From a virus, in the IMG/VR virus record IMGVR_UViG_3300032309_001784, positions 1-50,603 of that record: a stretch of DNA of 50,603 bases, one strand, 5' to 3'. The first letter of the stretch is position 1. Every line of letters starts with the position of its first letter. Positions 7,098 to 15,707 of the stretch are shown piece by piece. A program made the position numbers and the translations under genes. Under the pieces are notes generated by a model that was given only the letters and a program-made list of their open reading frames with translations, made no database searches and was not told the origin of the DNA.

Positions 7098-10000
7098 ATG
7101 GCAACGATTCTCGGGCTGGCGCTCAAGATCAACGCGGACGCGAGCGGCGTTCCGCGTTCGCTCACGCCTGTCGAGAAGGCGTTGCGGTCGCTTGACGTTG
7201 AAGCGGCGAAGGTCACGAAGGTATTCGAGAACTTCGCTAAAGCCAGTGGCGCGGCCGCCGACGTGCAGAGGCGATTTGAGTCGGAGATCCAAAGTCTCAC
7301 GCAAGCCCTGCAAGCCGGCGAGATCAACGGGCAGCAGTTTGCGGATGGGTTCGCAGCGATTCGGGCCGCTGCCGGCGACTTGGCCGAAACCTTTGCCGAA
7401 GGTGCCCGCGTCACTGAGCAGTATCGAACAGAGGAAGACCGGCGAGCGGAGACGCTGGAACGCCTGGCGACCTTGCTTGAGGCTGGAGCGATCTCTGAGG
7501 CGACCTACTCTCGGGCTCGGGCCGAAGCAAGCGGCGCAAACGCTGCCGCAGCCAGAGAGGAGCAGACAAGGCTCGCGCAGATCAACAGCCTCCAGTCAGA
7601 GGCCGCAGCCATCACGGCCAGGTATCAGACAGATCAAGAAAAGCGAGCGGCGTCGGAAGCCCGCCTGAACACGCTGCGCGAAGCAGGAGTGTTGAGCGAG
7701 GAAACATACAAGCGTGCGATTGAGGATGCGAGCGGGGCGACGCAGGCGGCAGTAAAGGCAGAGCAGGAGCGATCAGCAGCTCTTGCTGAAGGCAAGAGGC
7801 TGACTGATCAGTTTTTGTCTGCCGACCAACAACGTGCGGCGGAACTGCAACGGCTCAACTCCCTCTACCGCAATGGGACTATCGAGGCCGAGACGTTTGC
7901 CCGAGCCGTTGCGTCATCGTCGCAGCAGGGAGACAGCACGCAGCTACAGCGGTTCGCGGAGGCAATCGGGCCTCTGCGCGAACAAGCCCAATCGGGGGCT
8001 ATGTCGCTTGAGGAGTTCCAGCGTGCGGCGGCTGGTATTGCCGACGCGGTCGCCGCATCGACCGCCCCAACGGTTCGCTCTGCCGAGGCAATCCTTGAAC
8101 TAAAGTCGCGGCTTGATGCCGGGACGATTTCTATTGAGGAATACCGGGCGCAGTTCGCTCAAATCCAGAGCGGCGATTTCCGCAGCACGTTCACTGTGGA
8201 GGTGCTCGGCGTCCGCGAGGGAGTTGAGGCGACCGAGCGCCTGCAATCGGCGGTTTCTAGCCTGCAAGGAACGCAGATAGAAGCCGCGTTGCAGATCACC
8301 GGCACAGAAAGCATCGACCAACTCAGGAGTCAATTCGCCAGCATCGACGGCGCGAAGATCGACGCGATCCTTCAAGTGCTGGGTGTCGAGACTGTTGACG
8401 AGGCAAAGGCCAGGCTGGCGACCATCGACGGCACGACCGTCACTGCTCAGTTGAACACGGTCGGTATTGAAAGCATCGCGCAAGCGCAGCAGGCCATCGA
8501 CAGCCTAGAGGGTAAGCAAGTCGAGGCCGTGCTGGAAATCACAGGCGCAGAGAGCATCGAGCAACTGCGGAGTGAGTTCGCCAGCATCGACGAGACAAGA
8601 ATTGATGCCGTTTTAGAAATCCTTGGCGTCGATGCCGTGGACGATGCCAAGGCTCGGCTGGCATCTCTGCAAGGAACGCAGATCGAAGCTGTGCTGCGCG
8701 TGCTGGGCGTTGATACTGTTGACGAAGCCAGATCGCGACTGGCGTCCCTTGACGGTACTACCGTCACCGCTGAACTAAACGCGGTTGGCATGGAAAGCAT
8801 CGAGCAGGCGCAGCGGGTCATTGACTCGCTGGAAGGCAAGGACATCACGGTCCTCGCCGAGACGCTCGGTGCCAGTTCTGTCGAAGAACTCACACAAATC
8901 ATCAACGCGGTGGAGTCGAAGACAGTATCGGTCGAAACCTCCACGAACGCCGACGAAACCGCCCGTGCCGTCCGGTCTCTGGTCGAAGAGCAAGATGCCT
9001 ACCAGTCGCTCCTTCGCGATGCCGAACGGCTGAACGAGGCGAATAGGTCTTCCGCCGAGAAGCAGGCCAGGCAGTTAGAACGACTCGATGCCGTCTACGC
9101 CACCGGAAAGCTGAGAATTGAGGCGTACAACGCTGAGGCGGCAAGGATTCTTGGCATCAATGAACTTGCGGCAGCGTCGGAGAGAGAGCGTGCTGCTGCG
9201 TCTGCTGCCGCAGCCGCCGACCAAGCCGCCGCGTCGCGGATCATCGAGGCAAACCTTACGAAGCAGGAGCGAGCGCAACGTGATTTTGAAAAATCGACGC
9301 AGGAGCTCAACCGTCTGAGGGCGGCGGGACGACTAACGGAATCCGATTACGCAACCGCGCTTCAGAGGACAGCGGATGCTTATGCCAAGGCCACAATCGC
9401 GGCGTCAAAGTTTGACGCTGCATCAGACAAGGCCAGTGGCGCTAGCGTTTTGAAGTTCAATGAACTGTCAGGAATCCTCTCTGCTCTGCCAGGTCCGATA
9501 GGGAATGTGGCCGGCAGGCTCTCGGGGCTGTCGTCTGCCGGTGAGGGGCTAGCGCGCGTGTTCTCTGGCGGGCTGGCTGGCGGGCTGTCGAGCGTGGGCA
9601 AGAGTGTCGCGGCCCTGGTCAATCCGTTTACGCTGGCGGTGGGTGGCGTTGTAGCGTTTGGGGCTGCGGCCCTTGCTGTCACTCGCGGGCTTGCAGCCTT
9701 GGAGGATCGTGTCGAGAACCTTGGCAACATTGCCGACAAGCTCGGCGTGTCCTTTGAGTTCATCCAAACGCTCGAAGAGGCGGCGAACCGCAGCGGTACA
9801 AGCATCGACGCAGTGAGTGCCGCGTTCGGCAGGCTTCAGAAGAGCGTGCTCGGCGTGGACGAGGAGAGCAAAGCCGCGCAGAAGGCGCTTTCGGAAATTG
9901 GCGTCACCGCAGAGGAGTTGGCACAACTCTCACCGGAGGATCAGTACCAGCGAATCGGGGCGGCTCTCGCCGACATCGAAGACCCGGCACGAAGAACGGC

Positions 10001-12584
10001 CACGGCCACGGCACTGTTCGGCAAGGCCGGTGCGGACCTCATTCCGTTCTTCAACAATCTCCCCGGAGCAACAGCCGACATCGAGCGGTTCGGCCGTTCT
10101 CTTACCGCCATCGACCGTCGTCGCGTTGACGAGTTTGGTGCAGGGCTTGACGCACTAAGCGTTGCCACACAAGGGCTCGGGCAAACTCTGCTTTTGCCGT
10201 TTGTCGGGCTCGGAGAAGGCGTTGCAACGGCATTTGCTGAGATCACTGCGGGCATCACGGCGATCATCGACCCAATTGGCCAGATCCTCGAACCCGTGCT
10301 GACGCAAATCGGACGAATCATTCAACTGCTCGGCACGAACCTTGGAAACTTGGGTCGCGTGATTGGTGCAGTTTTTCAGCCGTTTGCAACAGTTGCGCAA
10401 ACCGTATCGCAAGCCTTGGAGCCACTGTATGACGGGCTTTTTGGATTCCTGGAAGTATTCGGCGACGCCTCCGTTCAGGTTACTGAGTTCCTCGTTTCGT
10501 TCACGTCGATCGGTGCAATCGCCGCGAACGCTTCTGCTCTCGGCGACACGTTGAGCCGCGTTGTGGCGATTGTCACCACGGCGTTCTCGCGGATTGGAGA
10601 GCTGATCGGCAACACGCTCGGACAGGCAGTCGAGTGGGTGTCGCGTAGCGTGACTGCGTTCGTTGAGTTCACGGGGCTCGTTCCGACGCTCGAAGCGATC
10701 GGTGGCACGATCAGCAGTGTCTTCGGTGCTGTGTCGTCTGTGTTTCAGACAATCGCCAGTGCTATCGGCGGAACGGTCGGTCGATTGCTGACGATGGCCG
10801 AAAACTTCCTGGGCATCGAGCGATCCGCCGAAGCGGCGTCTTCCGGCGTGGACCAAGTGACCAACTCAACCGTCCAACTCACCGAAGAACAAAAACGCGC
10901 GGCTGCCGAAGTGCAGAAGGCCGTCGAGAATAGTTCCGGCGTTCTCGACACTGCGATCCAGAAGGCGGGCGAATTCGGCCAGGCGGGCTTCGAGGCAGCG
11001 TTTCAGTTCCAAGAGGCACTCGCCGACCTCAAGGAGCAGGCCGACGCCAACGAACTCAACGCCGAGCAGTACAGTCGCGGCGTTGCGCTTGCGACGGCTG
11101 AGTTCGACAAGCAGGTTGACCGCTTGAAGCAAATTCAAGACGAGACCCGCAAGGCAGCCGAAGAGGCACAAAAGCGAGTCGATGCCGACCGCCAGGTGGC
11201 CGACGCGTTGCTAGAGCAGGCTCGCATCAACGAGCAGTTCGGCGGCGACGCATCGCGCGCGAAGGCTGCCGATGCGGTGCTGGCAGTTGAACGCGAGATC
11301 GCCCGCATCAAGGAGTCGGTGGGCGCGGCTCGCGACAGCGGCGACGCTGAGGCGGTGGCTACCGGCGAGGAGCGGATTCGGCAACTCCAAGAAATCCAGA
11401 ACCAGCAGGCAGCGATCGCCGACGGCTCCGCGAAGGCGGCAGCCGACGAAGCCAAGCGGGTCGAGGATCAGAAAAAGCGGGTGGACGCTCTGATCGCATC
11501 CAGCGACACGCGGAGTGAACTGGAACAGCAACTTATCGACGTTCAAGAGCAGCAGAAGATCACGCTCGATCAACTCATTGTCGCACGCCAGACGTTCAAT
11601 AGAGAGCAGGCGGACGCTGCCGCTGGCCGTCTTGCCCAGCTCGACCAACTGCAAGCCAAACTCGACGATCAGCAGCAAGCCGTCGAGCAAGGCTTTGGGG
11701 AGGGCTTCGCCAAAGCGTTTGACGCGACAAACAAAGGGATTGACGAACTTATTGTTAAGGCCGAGCAGCAATTCGGCACCGTTGGTGCTCTGGCGGGCGA
11801 GGCTCTACGGGCAGGAGTTGCTGCCGCCCAAGCCCGTGCCGATGCTGACAAGACTTTCAGCGCAGAGGCTTACGAGCGCGAAGTTGCCCAGCAACGCGAC
11901 ATCTTCCAGCAACGACTAGACGCCGCCAACCGCGTCGAGGAGTTCCTGCGAAACGGAATCGACGCTCGGCAGCAGGCGGAACTCAAGGCGACCGAGGAAC
12001 TTGAGAAGCGGAAGAAGGAAGCCGCGACCAACGTCCAGGCGATCGAAGCGAAGCTCATTGAGGAGCGTAAGAAGTTGGAAGAGGCCCGCGAGGCGGGCGA
12101 CCTTCGCGGGGCTCGCGCGGGAGCGACGCGCGTCAGAGAACTGGAGCGAGTGCAGCGGCAGGAGCAGCAACTCGCAGACGGTCGCCTGCGGCAGCAAGAT
12201 CAGATTGGGCAACAGTTTGTGTCTGGCCTCAACACTGCCCAGCAATTTCAAACACTCGTCGCGCAGCAAAACGACAACTTTCTAAAGTCGTTCAACGACA
12301 CCTACGCAGGGGCGAACCAAGCTCTCGCCGCTGCCGCAGAGCGAGCGGCGAAGATGGAGCGGCTGCTCACGCCTACAAACCAACTGGCAAACACCGCTGA
12401 CATTCGGACGCAAGAAGGCCAAGACATCCTTCTCGGGCTCGCCGCTAGCGCGCAAGACCCCCGGTTGATCGAGGCGAAGTTGCAAACGAAGCAGTTGCAA
12501 CTCATCGCGCAAGGCATCGGCCAAGCGGCATCAAATTACTTTAACTCGCCCGTCGCTATCGTCGGCGGTGCGGTCCTTGGGTGA
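7098..12584 (+). CDS. tape measure protein
   Basis: 1828 residues, the largest gene, straight after the chaperones. It sets tail length; at ~1.5 angstrom per residue this predicts a tail near 270 nm. Regions: coiled-coil N-terminus (1-330) with repeated helical hairpins of the form RL-x-LxxxG-x-[IL]SEExY-xRAxxxA; eight 27-residue repeats (394-609); more helical hairpins (650-790); hydrophobic, probably membrane-active part (~840-1240, including VNPFTLAVGGVVAFGAAALAV); long Gln/Ala/Glu-rich coiled coil (1290-1780). The hydrophobic part may help DNA cross the inner membrane. Confidence 0.94.
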   Translation: MATILGLALKINADASGVPRSLTPVEKALRSLDVEAAKVTKVFENFAKASGAAADVQRRFESEIQSLTQALQAGEINGQQFADGFAAIRAAAGDLAETFAEGARVTEQYRTEEDRRAETLERLATLLEAGAISEATYSRARAEASGANAAAAREEQTRLAQINSLQSEAAAITARYQTDQEKRAASEARLNTLREAGVLSEETYKRAIEDASGATQAAVKAEQERSAALAEGKRLTDQFLSADQQRAAELQRLNSLYRNGTIEAETFARAVASSSQQGDSTQLQRFAEAIGPLREQAQSGAMSLEEFQRAAAGIADAVAASTAPTVRSAEAILELKSRLDAGTISIEEYRAQFAQIQSGDFRSTFTVEVLGVREGVEATERLQSAVSSLQGTQIEAALQITGTESIDQLRSQFASIDGAKIDAILQVLGVETVDEAKARLATIDGTTVTAQLNTVGIESIAQAQQAIDSLEGKQVEAVLEITGAESIEQLRSEFASIDETRIDAVLEILGVDAVDDAKARLASLQGTQIEAVLRVLGVDTVDEARSRLASLDGTTVTAELNAVGMESIEQAQRVIDSLEGKDITVLAETLGASSVEELTQIINAVESKTVSVETSTNADETARAVRSLVEEQDAYQSLLRDAERLNEANRSSAEKQARQLERLDAVYATGKLRIEAYNAEAARILGINELAAASERERAAASAAAAADQAAASRIIEANLTKQERAQRDFEKSTQELNRLRAAGRLTESDYATALQRTADAYAKATIAASKFDAASDKASGASVLKFNELSGILSALPGPIGNVAGRLSGLSSAGEGLARVFSGGLAGGLSSVGKSVAALVNPFTLAVGGVVAFGAAALAVTRGLAALEDRVENLGNIADKLGVSFEFIQTLEEAANRSGTSIDAVSAAFGRLQKSVLGVDEESKAAQKALSEIGVTAEELAQLSPEDQYQRIGAALADIEDPARRTATATALFGKAGADLIPFFNNLPGATADIERFGRSLTAIDRRRVDEFGAGLDALSVATQGLGQTLLLPFVGLGEGVATAFAEITAGITAIIDPIGQILEPVLTQIGRIIQLLGTNLGNLGRVIGAVFQPFATVAQTVSQALEPLYDGLFGFLEVFGDASVQVTEFLVSFTSIGAIAANASALGDTLSRVVAIVTTAFSRIGELIGNTLGQAVEWVSRSVTAFVEFTGLVPTLEAIGGTISSVFGAVSSVFQTIASAIGGTVGRLLTMAENFLGIERSAEAASSGVDQVTNSTVQLTEEQKRAAAEVQKAVENSSGVLDTAIQKAGEFGQAGFEAAFQFQEALADLKEQADANELNAEQYSRGVALATAEFDKQVDRLKQIQDETRKAAEEAQKRVDADRQVADALLEQARINEQFGGDASRAKAADAVLAVEREIARIKESVGAARDSGDAEAVATGEERIRQLQEIQNQQAAIADGSAKAAADEAKRVEDQKKRVDALIASSDTRSELEQQLIDVQEQQKITLDQLIVARQTFNREQADAAAGRLAQLDQLQAKLDDQQQAVEQGFGEGFAKAFDATNKGIDELIVKAEQQFGTVGALAGEALRAGVAAAQARADADKTFSAEAYEREVAQQRDIFQQRLDAANRVEEFLRNGIDARQQAELKATEELEKRKKEAATNVQAIEAKLIEERKKLEEAREAGDLRGARAGATRVRELERVQRQEQQLADGRLRQQDQIGQQFVSGLNTAQQFQTLVAQQNDNFLKSFNDTYAGANQALAAAAERAAKMERLLTPTNQLANTADIRTQEGQDILLGLAASAQDPRLIEAKLQTKQLQLIAQGIGQAASNYFNSPVAIVGGAVLG
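8277..8924 (+). repeat. eight tandem 81-bp (27-residue) repeats inside the tape measure gene
   Basis: Eight exact-length units run from residue 394 to 609. Consensus: [IV][ED]AxL-[EQN]xxG-[VATI]E[ST][IV][DE][EQ]A-xxx[FLI]-AS[ILD]-[DE]GT. Units 1-3 and 4-8 repeat in the same order of subtypes, so a multi-unit block seems to have duplicated. No unit is broken and no register is lost, as expected for a length-setting spacer. Confidence 0.88.
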
Positions 12585-12587
12585 TCT

Positions 12588-13466
12588 ATGCCAGGAACAA
12601 TCGTCGCTACAAAAGAACTCGCCCGCACTTTTGAGAATGAATTGGGCTCGACCGGCGGCACGGCGAAGCGTCGCTGGGTGTGCATGCTGTCGGACAACAC
12701 GCTCACCAGCGGCGGGCCGCCAGACATTACCACGATCATGTCGGCTACGGCCGGCAACTCGTTTGGCGCGGTTCACCCGGTTCACACGACGCTGAAGCTT
12801 CGCAAAGTGTCGGTGAACGAGCGATACGATGACAACCCATACGCCCTAGAAGTTATCGGCGAGTACAACTTCGTTACGCAGGACGAACTGAAGTCGCCTA
12901 CGAACCGTGCCTCGGTGTGGTCGTTTGAATCACGGCCCGGCCAAGTGCCGGCTCTTTTCTATTACGACGGCTCCACGCAGTATCCGCTGACGAACTCTGC
13001 ATACGACTACTTCCCTGGCCTCGTGACCGAGGAAAGCCTAGTGCAGATCAAGGTGCAGAAAAATTTTTCTGCCGTCCCAAGCAGTTGGCTCTCCCTGCAA
13101 AACTTTGTGAACAATTCGGCTTTTCTCGGCTGTGCAGCCGACACCGTCAAGGTTGCGGGTGTCGATGTGCAGTATGTCGCTGAAGAGTTCAACAACACGC
13201 TGCAACGATACTACGCCACAACTGCCACTCTTGCCTACCGCCAGTCTGGTCACAATTTGTTGCTACCCGATGTTGGGTTCAACTTCTTATCTGGCGGCGA
13301 GAAGCGCCGCGCCATGGTGTTCGATTTCCAAAATTCTGAGTGGGTTCCCAGCCCCAACCCGGTCGGCCTTGACGGCAACGGCGGGCAGACCTTGGGCACT
13401 CCCGCGATCCTGACTCGCCGAGTGAATCCGCGCGGAAACTTCGCCACGTTTGGCACACCGCCATGA
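12588..13466 (+). CDS. putative distal tail / tail tip protein
   Basis: 292 residues, mixed alpha/beta, starting 4 bases after the tape measure stop. Position immediately behind the tape measure is where distal tail or baseplate hub proteins lie. It contains 'LKLRKVSVNERYDDNPYALEV' and 'YYATTATLAYRQSGHNLLLPDVGFNFLSGGEKR' segments which I do not recognise as a named family. Overlaps the next gene by 4 bases. Function is inferred from order only. Confidence 0.6.
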   Translation: MPGTIVATKELARTFENELGSTGGTAKRRWVCMLSDNTLTSGGPPDITTIMSATAGNSFGAVHPVHTTLKLRKVSVNERYDDNPYALEVIGEYNFVTQDELKSPTNRASVWSFESRPGQVPALFYYDGSTQYPLTNSAYDYFPGLVTEESLVQIKVQKNFSAVPSSWLSLQNFVNNSAFLGCAADTVKVAGVDVQYVAEEFNNTLQRYYATTATLAYRQSGHNLLLPDVGFNFLSGGEKRRAMVFDFQNSEWVPSPNPVGLDGNGGQTLGTPAILTRRVNPRGNFATFGTPP

Positions 13467-14101
13467 GCAGCCCACGCGACCCAACGCAGTTCACGCGAGA
13501 AAGCGCCGAGCGGATTGCCAATGTCGTGCGCGCAACCGAGCTCTCGTCTCCGGGTACGAAGCCACTGTCGTTTGCCCGCGAAGATTTTTTCCGCAACCGA
13601 AAAATCTTTCGCATAGCGACATTCGCCGGCGCATGGCCGACCGGCGTCGAGAAGATCGTCACTTTCAAGTATCAGACCGCGACGCCGAACACCGCGTCGG
13701 CGATGAACCTGTTTTTTCCAGTCTCAAACACTGCCACGTCAGGTGATTGTGCAATTGCAAAGGACGGCACCGCGTGGTTCTTGATCGACGTGCCATTTGA
13801 GACGGCCACGGCTGTTTTTGTGTCCAGTACTGTTTCGCAAACGGTGTTTGGCACAGGCAGCACGTCGGTGATTCGGTTCGCTGGGACGGGATCAACCCAG
13901 TCAACGACATACATTACCGGCGTTTCGGCCTCGCTCGACACGGCCAACTGTGCAATCTCTGTGACCGCCGCAACTGCTAGCGCGACATTGTTTTCAATGG
14001 CTGGCACGCAGACTGCGATTAGCGTGTCAATGTCTGGCACGCAGACGATCACGATGGTCGGCGCGACGTTTACTTCCACGTTCCTTAGGTTCCGGGTGTA
14101 G
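13463..14101 (+). CDS. putative minor tail protein
   Basis: 212 residues. Basic, helical N-terminus (~55 residues) followed by a long Thr/Ser/Ala beta-rich stretch with repeated SGTQT-type turns near the C-terminus (TQTAISVSMSGTQTITMVG). Coupled to the upstream gene by ATGA. Likely a tail-tip structural protein; family not recognised. Confidence 0.55.
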   Translation: MSSPRDPTQFTRESAERIANVVRATELSSPGTKPLSFAREDFFRNRKIFRIATFAGAWPTGVEKIVTFKYQTATPNTASAMNLFFPVSNTATSGDCAIAKDGTAWFLIDVPFETATAVFVSSTVSQTVFGTGSTSVIRFAGTGSTQSTTYITGVSASLDTANCAISVTAATASATLFSMAGTQTAISVSMSGTQTITMVGATFTSTFLRFRV

Positions 14102-14103
14102 AG

Positions 14104-14706
14104 ATGGCGTGTGTTTGCTGTGCTGGGCTTGGGCTTCGGTGCAAGGTATGCAGCACGAAAACTTGCGTCGTTGGCGGAACGTGGAGCAAAATTGTAACCG
14201 ACCAGTATTTCGAGCGGTTCGAAGGTAATATCGAGAACCTGCCCGAAGGGCCAATTTCTCTGGGCTACGCTGGGTCATCAAGGCTAAAGGCGCTATGGAA
14301 ATGGCCTCGGGCTTCGTCGATCAATATCCCACAAATACTCTTGCCTTCATTTACATGGCAAGCCGGATTTCCAAACAATCTTGATGGGTGTCTGTATGTA
14401 TCCTTGGAATCCACGACGGCCCAGCTTTACGGGGAAGGCTGCTGCGGAATAGATTTTGGCAACGTAGTTTGCGGAAGCCGTCAAAACGTCATTGGATCTG
14501 AAGGCAAGTACCGCTGGCAAATGATGGTCTTGGACTGCGAGTCCGAAAGTTTTCAGGACGTTACTGGCAGTGCAGTTACGCAGATTCAGCCTTTTGAGGG
14601 TGAGTACAATCAGCTAACAACCCACCCTAACCGTTTTTGTGCAACGGTAAAATCCACGGCGATGCCAGATTACTTCCCTAGCGAAGTTCCTGTGGTGTGC
14701 TCATGA
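14104..14706 (+). CDS. cysteine-rich putative tail protein
   Basis: 200 residues with a cysteine-dense N-terminus (ACVCCAGLGLRCKVCSTKTC within the first 21 residues) that could bind zinc or form disulfides, plus further paired cysteines (GEGCCGIDFGNVVCGS). Base composition is visibly richer in A/T than neighbouring tail genes from here to about 14900, suggesting recent acquisition. Start ATG 14104 directly follows the previous stop. Function unknown. Confidence 0.55.
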   Translation: MACVCCAGLGLRCKVCSTKTCVVGGTWSKIVTDQYFERFEGNIENLPEGPISLGYAGSSRLKALWKWPRASSINIPQILLPSFTWQAGFPNNLDGCLYVSLESTTAQLYGEGCCGIDFGNVVCGSRQNVIGSEGKYRWQMMVLDCESESFQDVTGSAVTQIQPFEGEYNQLTTHPNRFCATVKSTAMPDYFPSEVPVVCS

Positions 14707-15236
14707 GCAACGGCGGCCAGTGGAAGACCACAAGGGCTATTTTTTCTGAATACTGCGAGGGGCTTGGGTACTCCGACGTAGAGTTGAATGAGTTGGTTGT
14801 AGGCAGCGACGGGGAATGGATTTTCGTTGACATCGGCAATCCCTTTTTCCCGCGACTGCCCAAAGTGCTTTCGCACGAAGTAGATTCCCCGCCGCCATCG
14901 CACGGCCCAGGCACAGAACTCAAAGTCCTGCTCGCCGGCTGGCCGTTCTACATCGTTTCGTCGCCAACTTGTAAATGTAACGCTCGCGCACGCTACATGG
15001 ACGAGAAAGGCTGCGATTGGTGCGCAGGCAAGGAAGGGATGGCCGAGATCATGGGCTTCTTACGGGAAGCCGCCGAAGAGCGCGGCCTGCCGTTTCTTGA
15101 CTTGCCCGCTAGGCTCCTCGTGAGACGGGCGATCCACAACGCCCGGCGAAAGGAATCGGTCGCTGATGCCGAAGGATCATCACATCACGATCGACGGGAA
15201 TCGCTGGCTCCTCCGGGTGACGCCGCTCAAGGGTGA
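14703..15236 (+). CDS. putative tail-associated protein with zinc-binding cysteines
   Basis: 177 residues from ATG 14703 (ATGA overlap). A central CKC...C-x-x-C cluster (TCKCNARARYMDEKGCDWC) probably binds zinc, followed by a conserved-looking helical region GMAEIMGFLREAAEERGLPFLDLPARLLVRRAI. The last ~24 residues (from 15166) overlap the next gene in another frame and look low-complexity, so they are probably passenger sequence. No family recognised. Confidence 0.55.
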   Translation: MSNGGQWKTTRAIFSEYCEGLGYSDVELNELVVGSDGEWIFVDIGNPFFPRLPKVLSHEVDSPPPSHGPGTELKVLLAGWPFYIVSSPTCKCNARARYMDEKGCDWCAGKEGMAEIMGFLREAAEERGLPFLDLPARLLVRRAIHNARRKESVADAEGSSHHDRRESLAPPGDAAQG

Positions 15237-15447
15237 CGCGTCGGGCTGGACGTTCTTTGACGGGGCGGCGAACCCTCGCATCTTGATCGACGAGAAGTGC
15301 CGCGGGTGGAGTCGCGTCGAGACGATCCTGCACGAACTCGCCCACGCGGCACTCGGCCCGAACATCAGCGAAGAGGCGATCACGGAACTGGCTCGCGTTC
15401 AGCGGCGCGTGCTGGCAATGCTTTACACGATCACGCCGAAGGAGTGA
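15166..15447 (+). CDS. small HExxH metallopeptidase-like protein
   Basis: 93 residues with HELAH at 56-60 inside VETILHELAHAALG, the zinc-binding and catalytic glutamate motif of gluzincin/SprT/ImmA-like peptidases. At 93 residues it is a bare catalytic helix pair; the third metal ligand is probably an acidic residue or His in the following helix (EEAITELARVQRR). It overlaps the upstream gene by 71 bases, a long overlap here. Substrate unknown; repressor cleavage (ImmA-like) or virion maturation are possible. Confidence 0.65.
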   Translation: MPKDHHITIDGNRWLLRVTPLKGDASGWTFFDGAANPRILIDEKCRGWSRVETILHELAHAALGPNISEEAITELARVQRRVLAMLYTITPKE

Positions 15448-15449
15448 CC

Positions 15450-15707
15450 ATGGCAAGGAAGCCAATGAACTTGGCAGACGATGTCGGCGATGCAGTTGCC
15501 GCGATCAAGCCGAAGACGTGGCTGTCGCAACTGGACGCCGCCGCACGCGAGGAGCTACTCGCCGTTCGCGATCGGTTTCACGCTGGCGGCTACGCCGCTC
15601 GCCGCGGCACGCTCGCCCGCGTTCTAGCCAACGCATGCCGCCAGCGTGGATGGGCAGTGTGCGACCACAAGAGGTTGGCCGAATGGCTCGCAAACACATC
15701 CGACTAG
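15450..15707 (+). CDS. small hypothetical protein
   Basis: 85 residues from ATG 15450. Helical, basic, with WLSQLDAAAREELLAVRDRF and a C-terminal WAVCDHKRLAEWLA. The pattern resembles short helical DNA-binding proteins but I cannot assign a family. Overlaps the phosphoesterase gene by 25 bases. Confidence 0.55.
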   Translation: MARKPMNLADDVGDAVAAIKPKTWLSQLDAAAREELLAVRDRFHAGGYAARRGTLARVLANACRQRGWAVCDHKRLAEWLANTSD

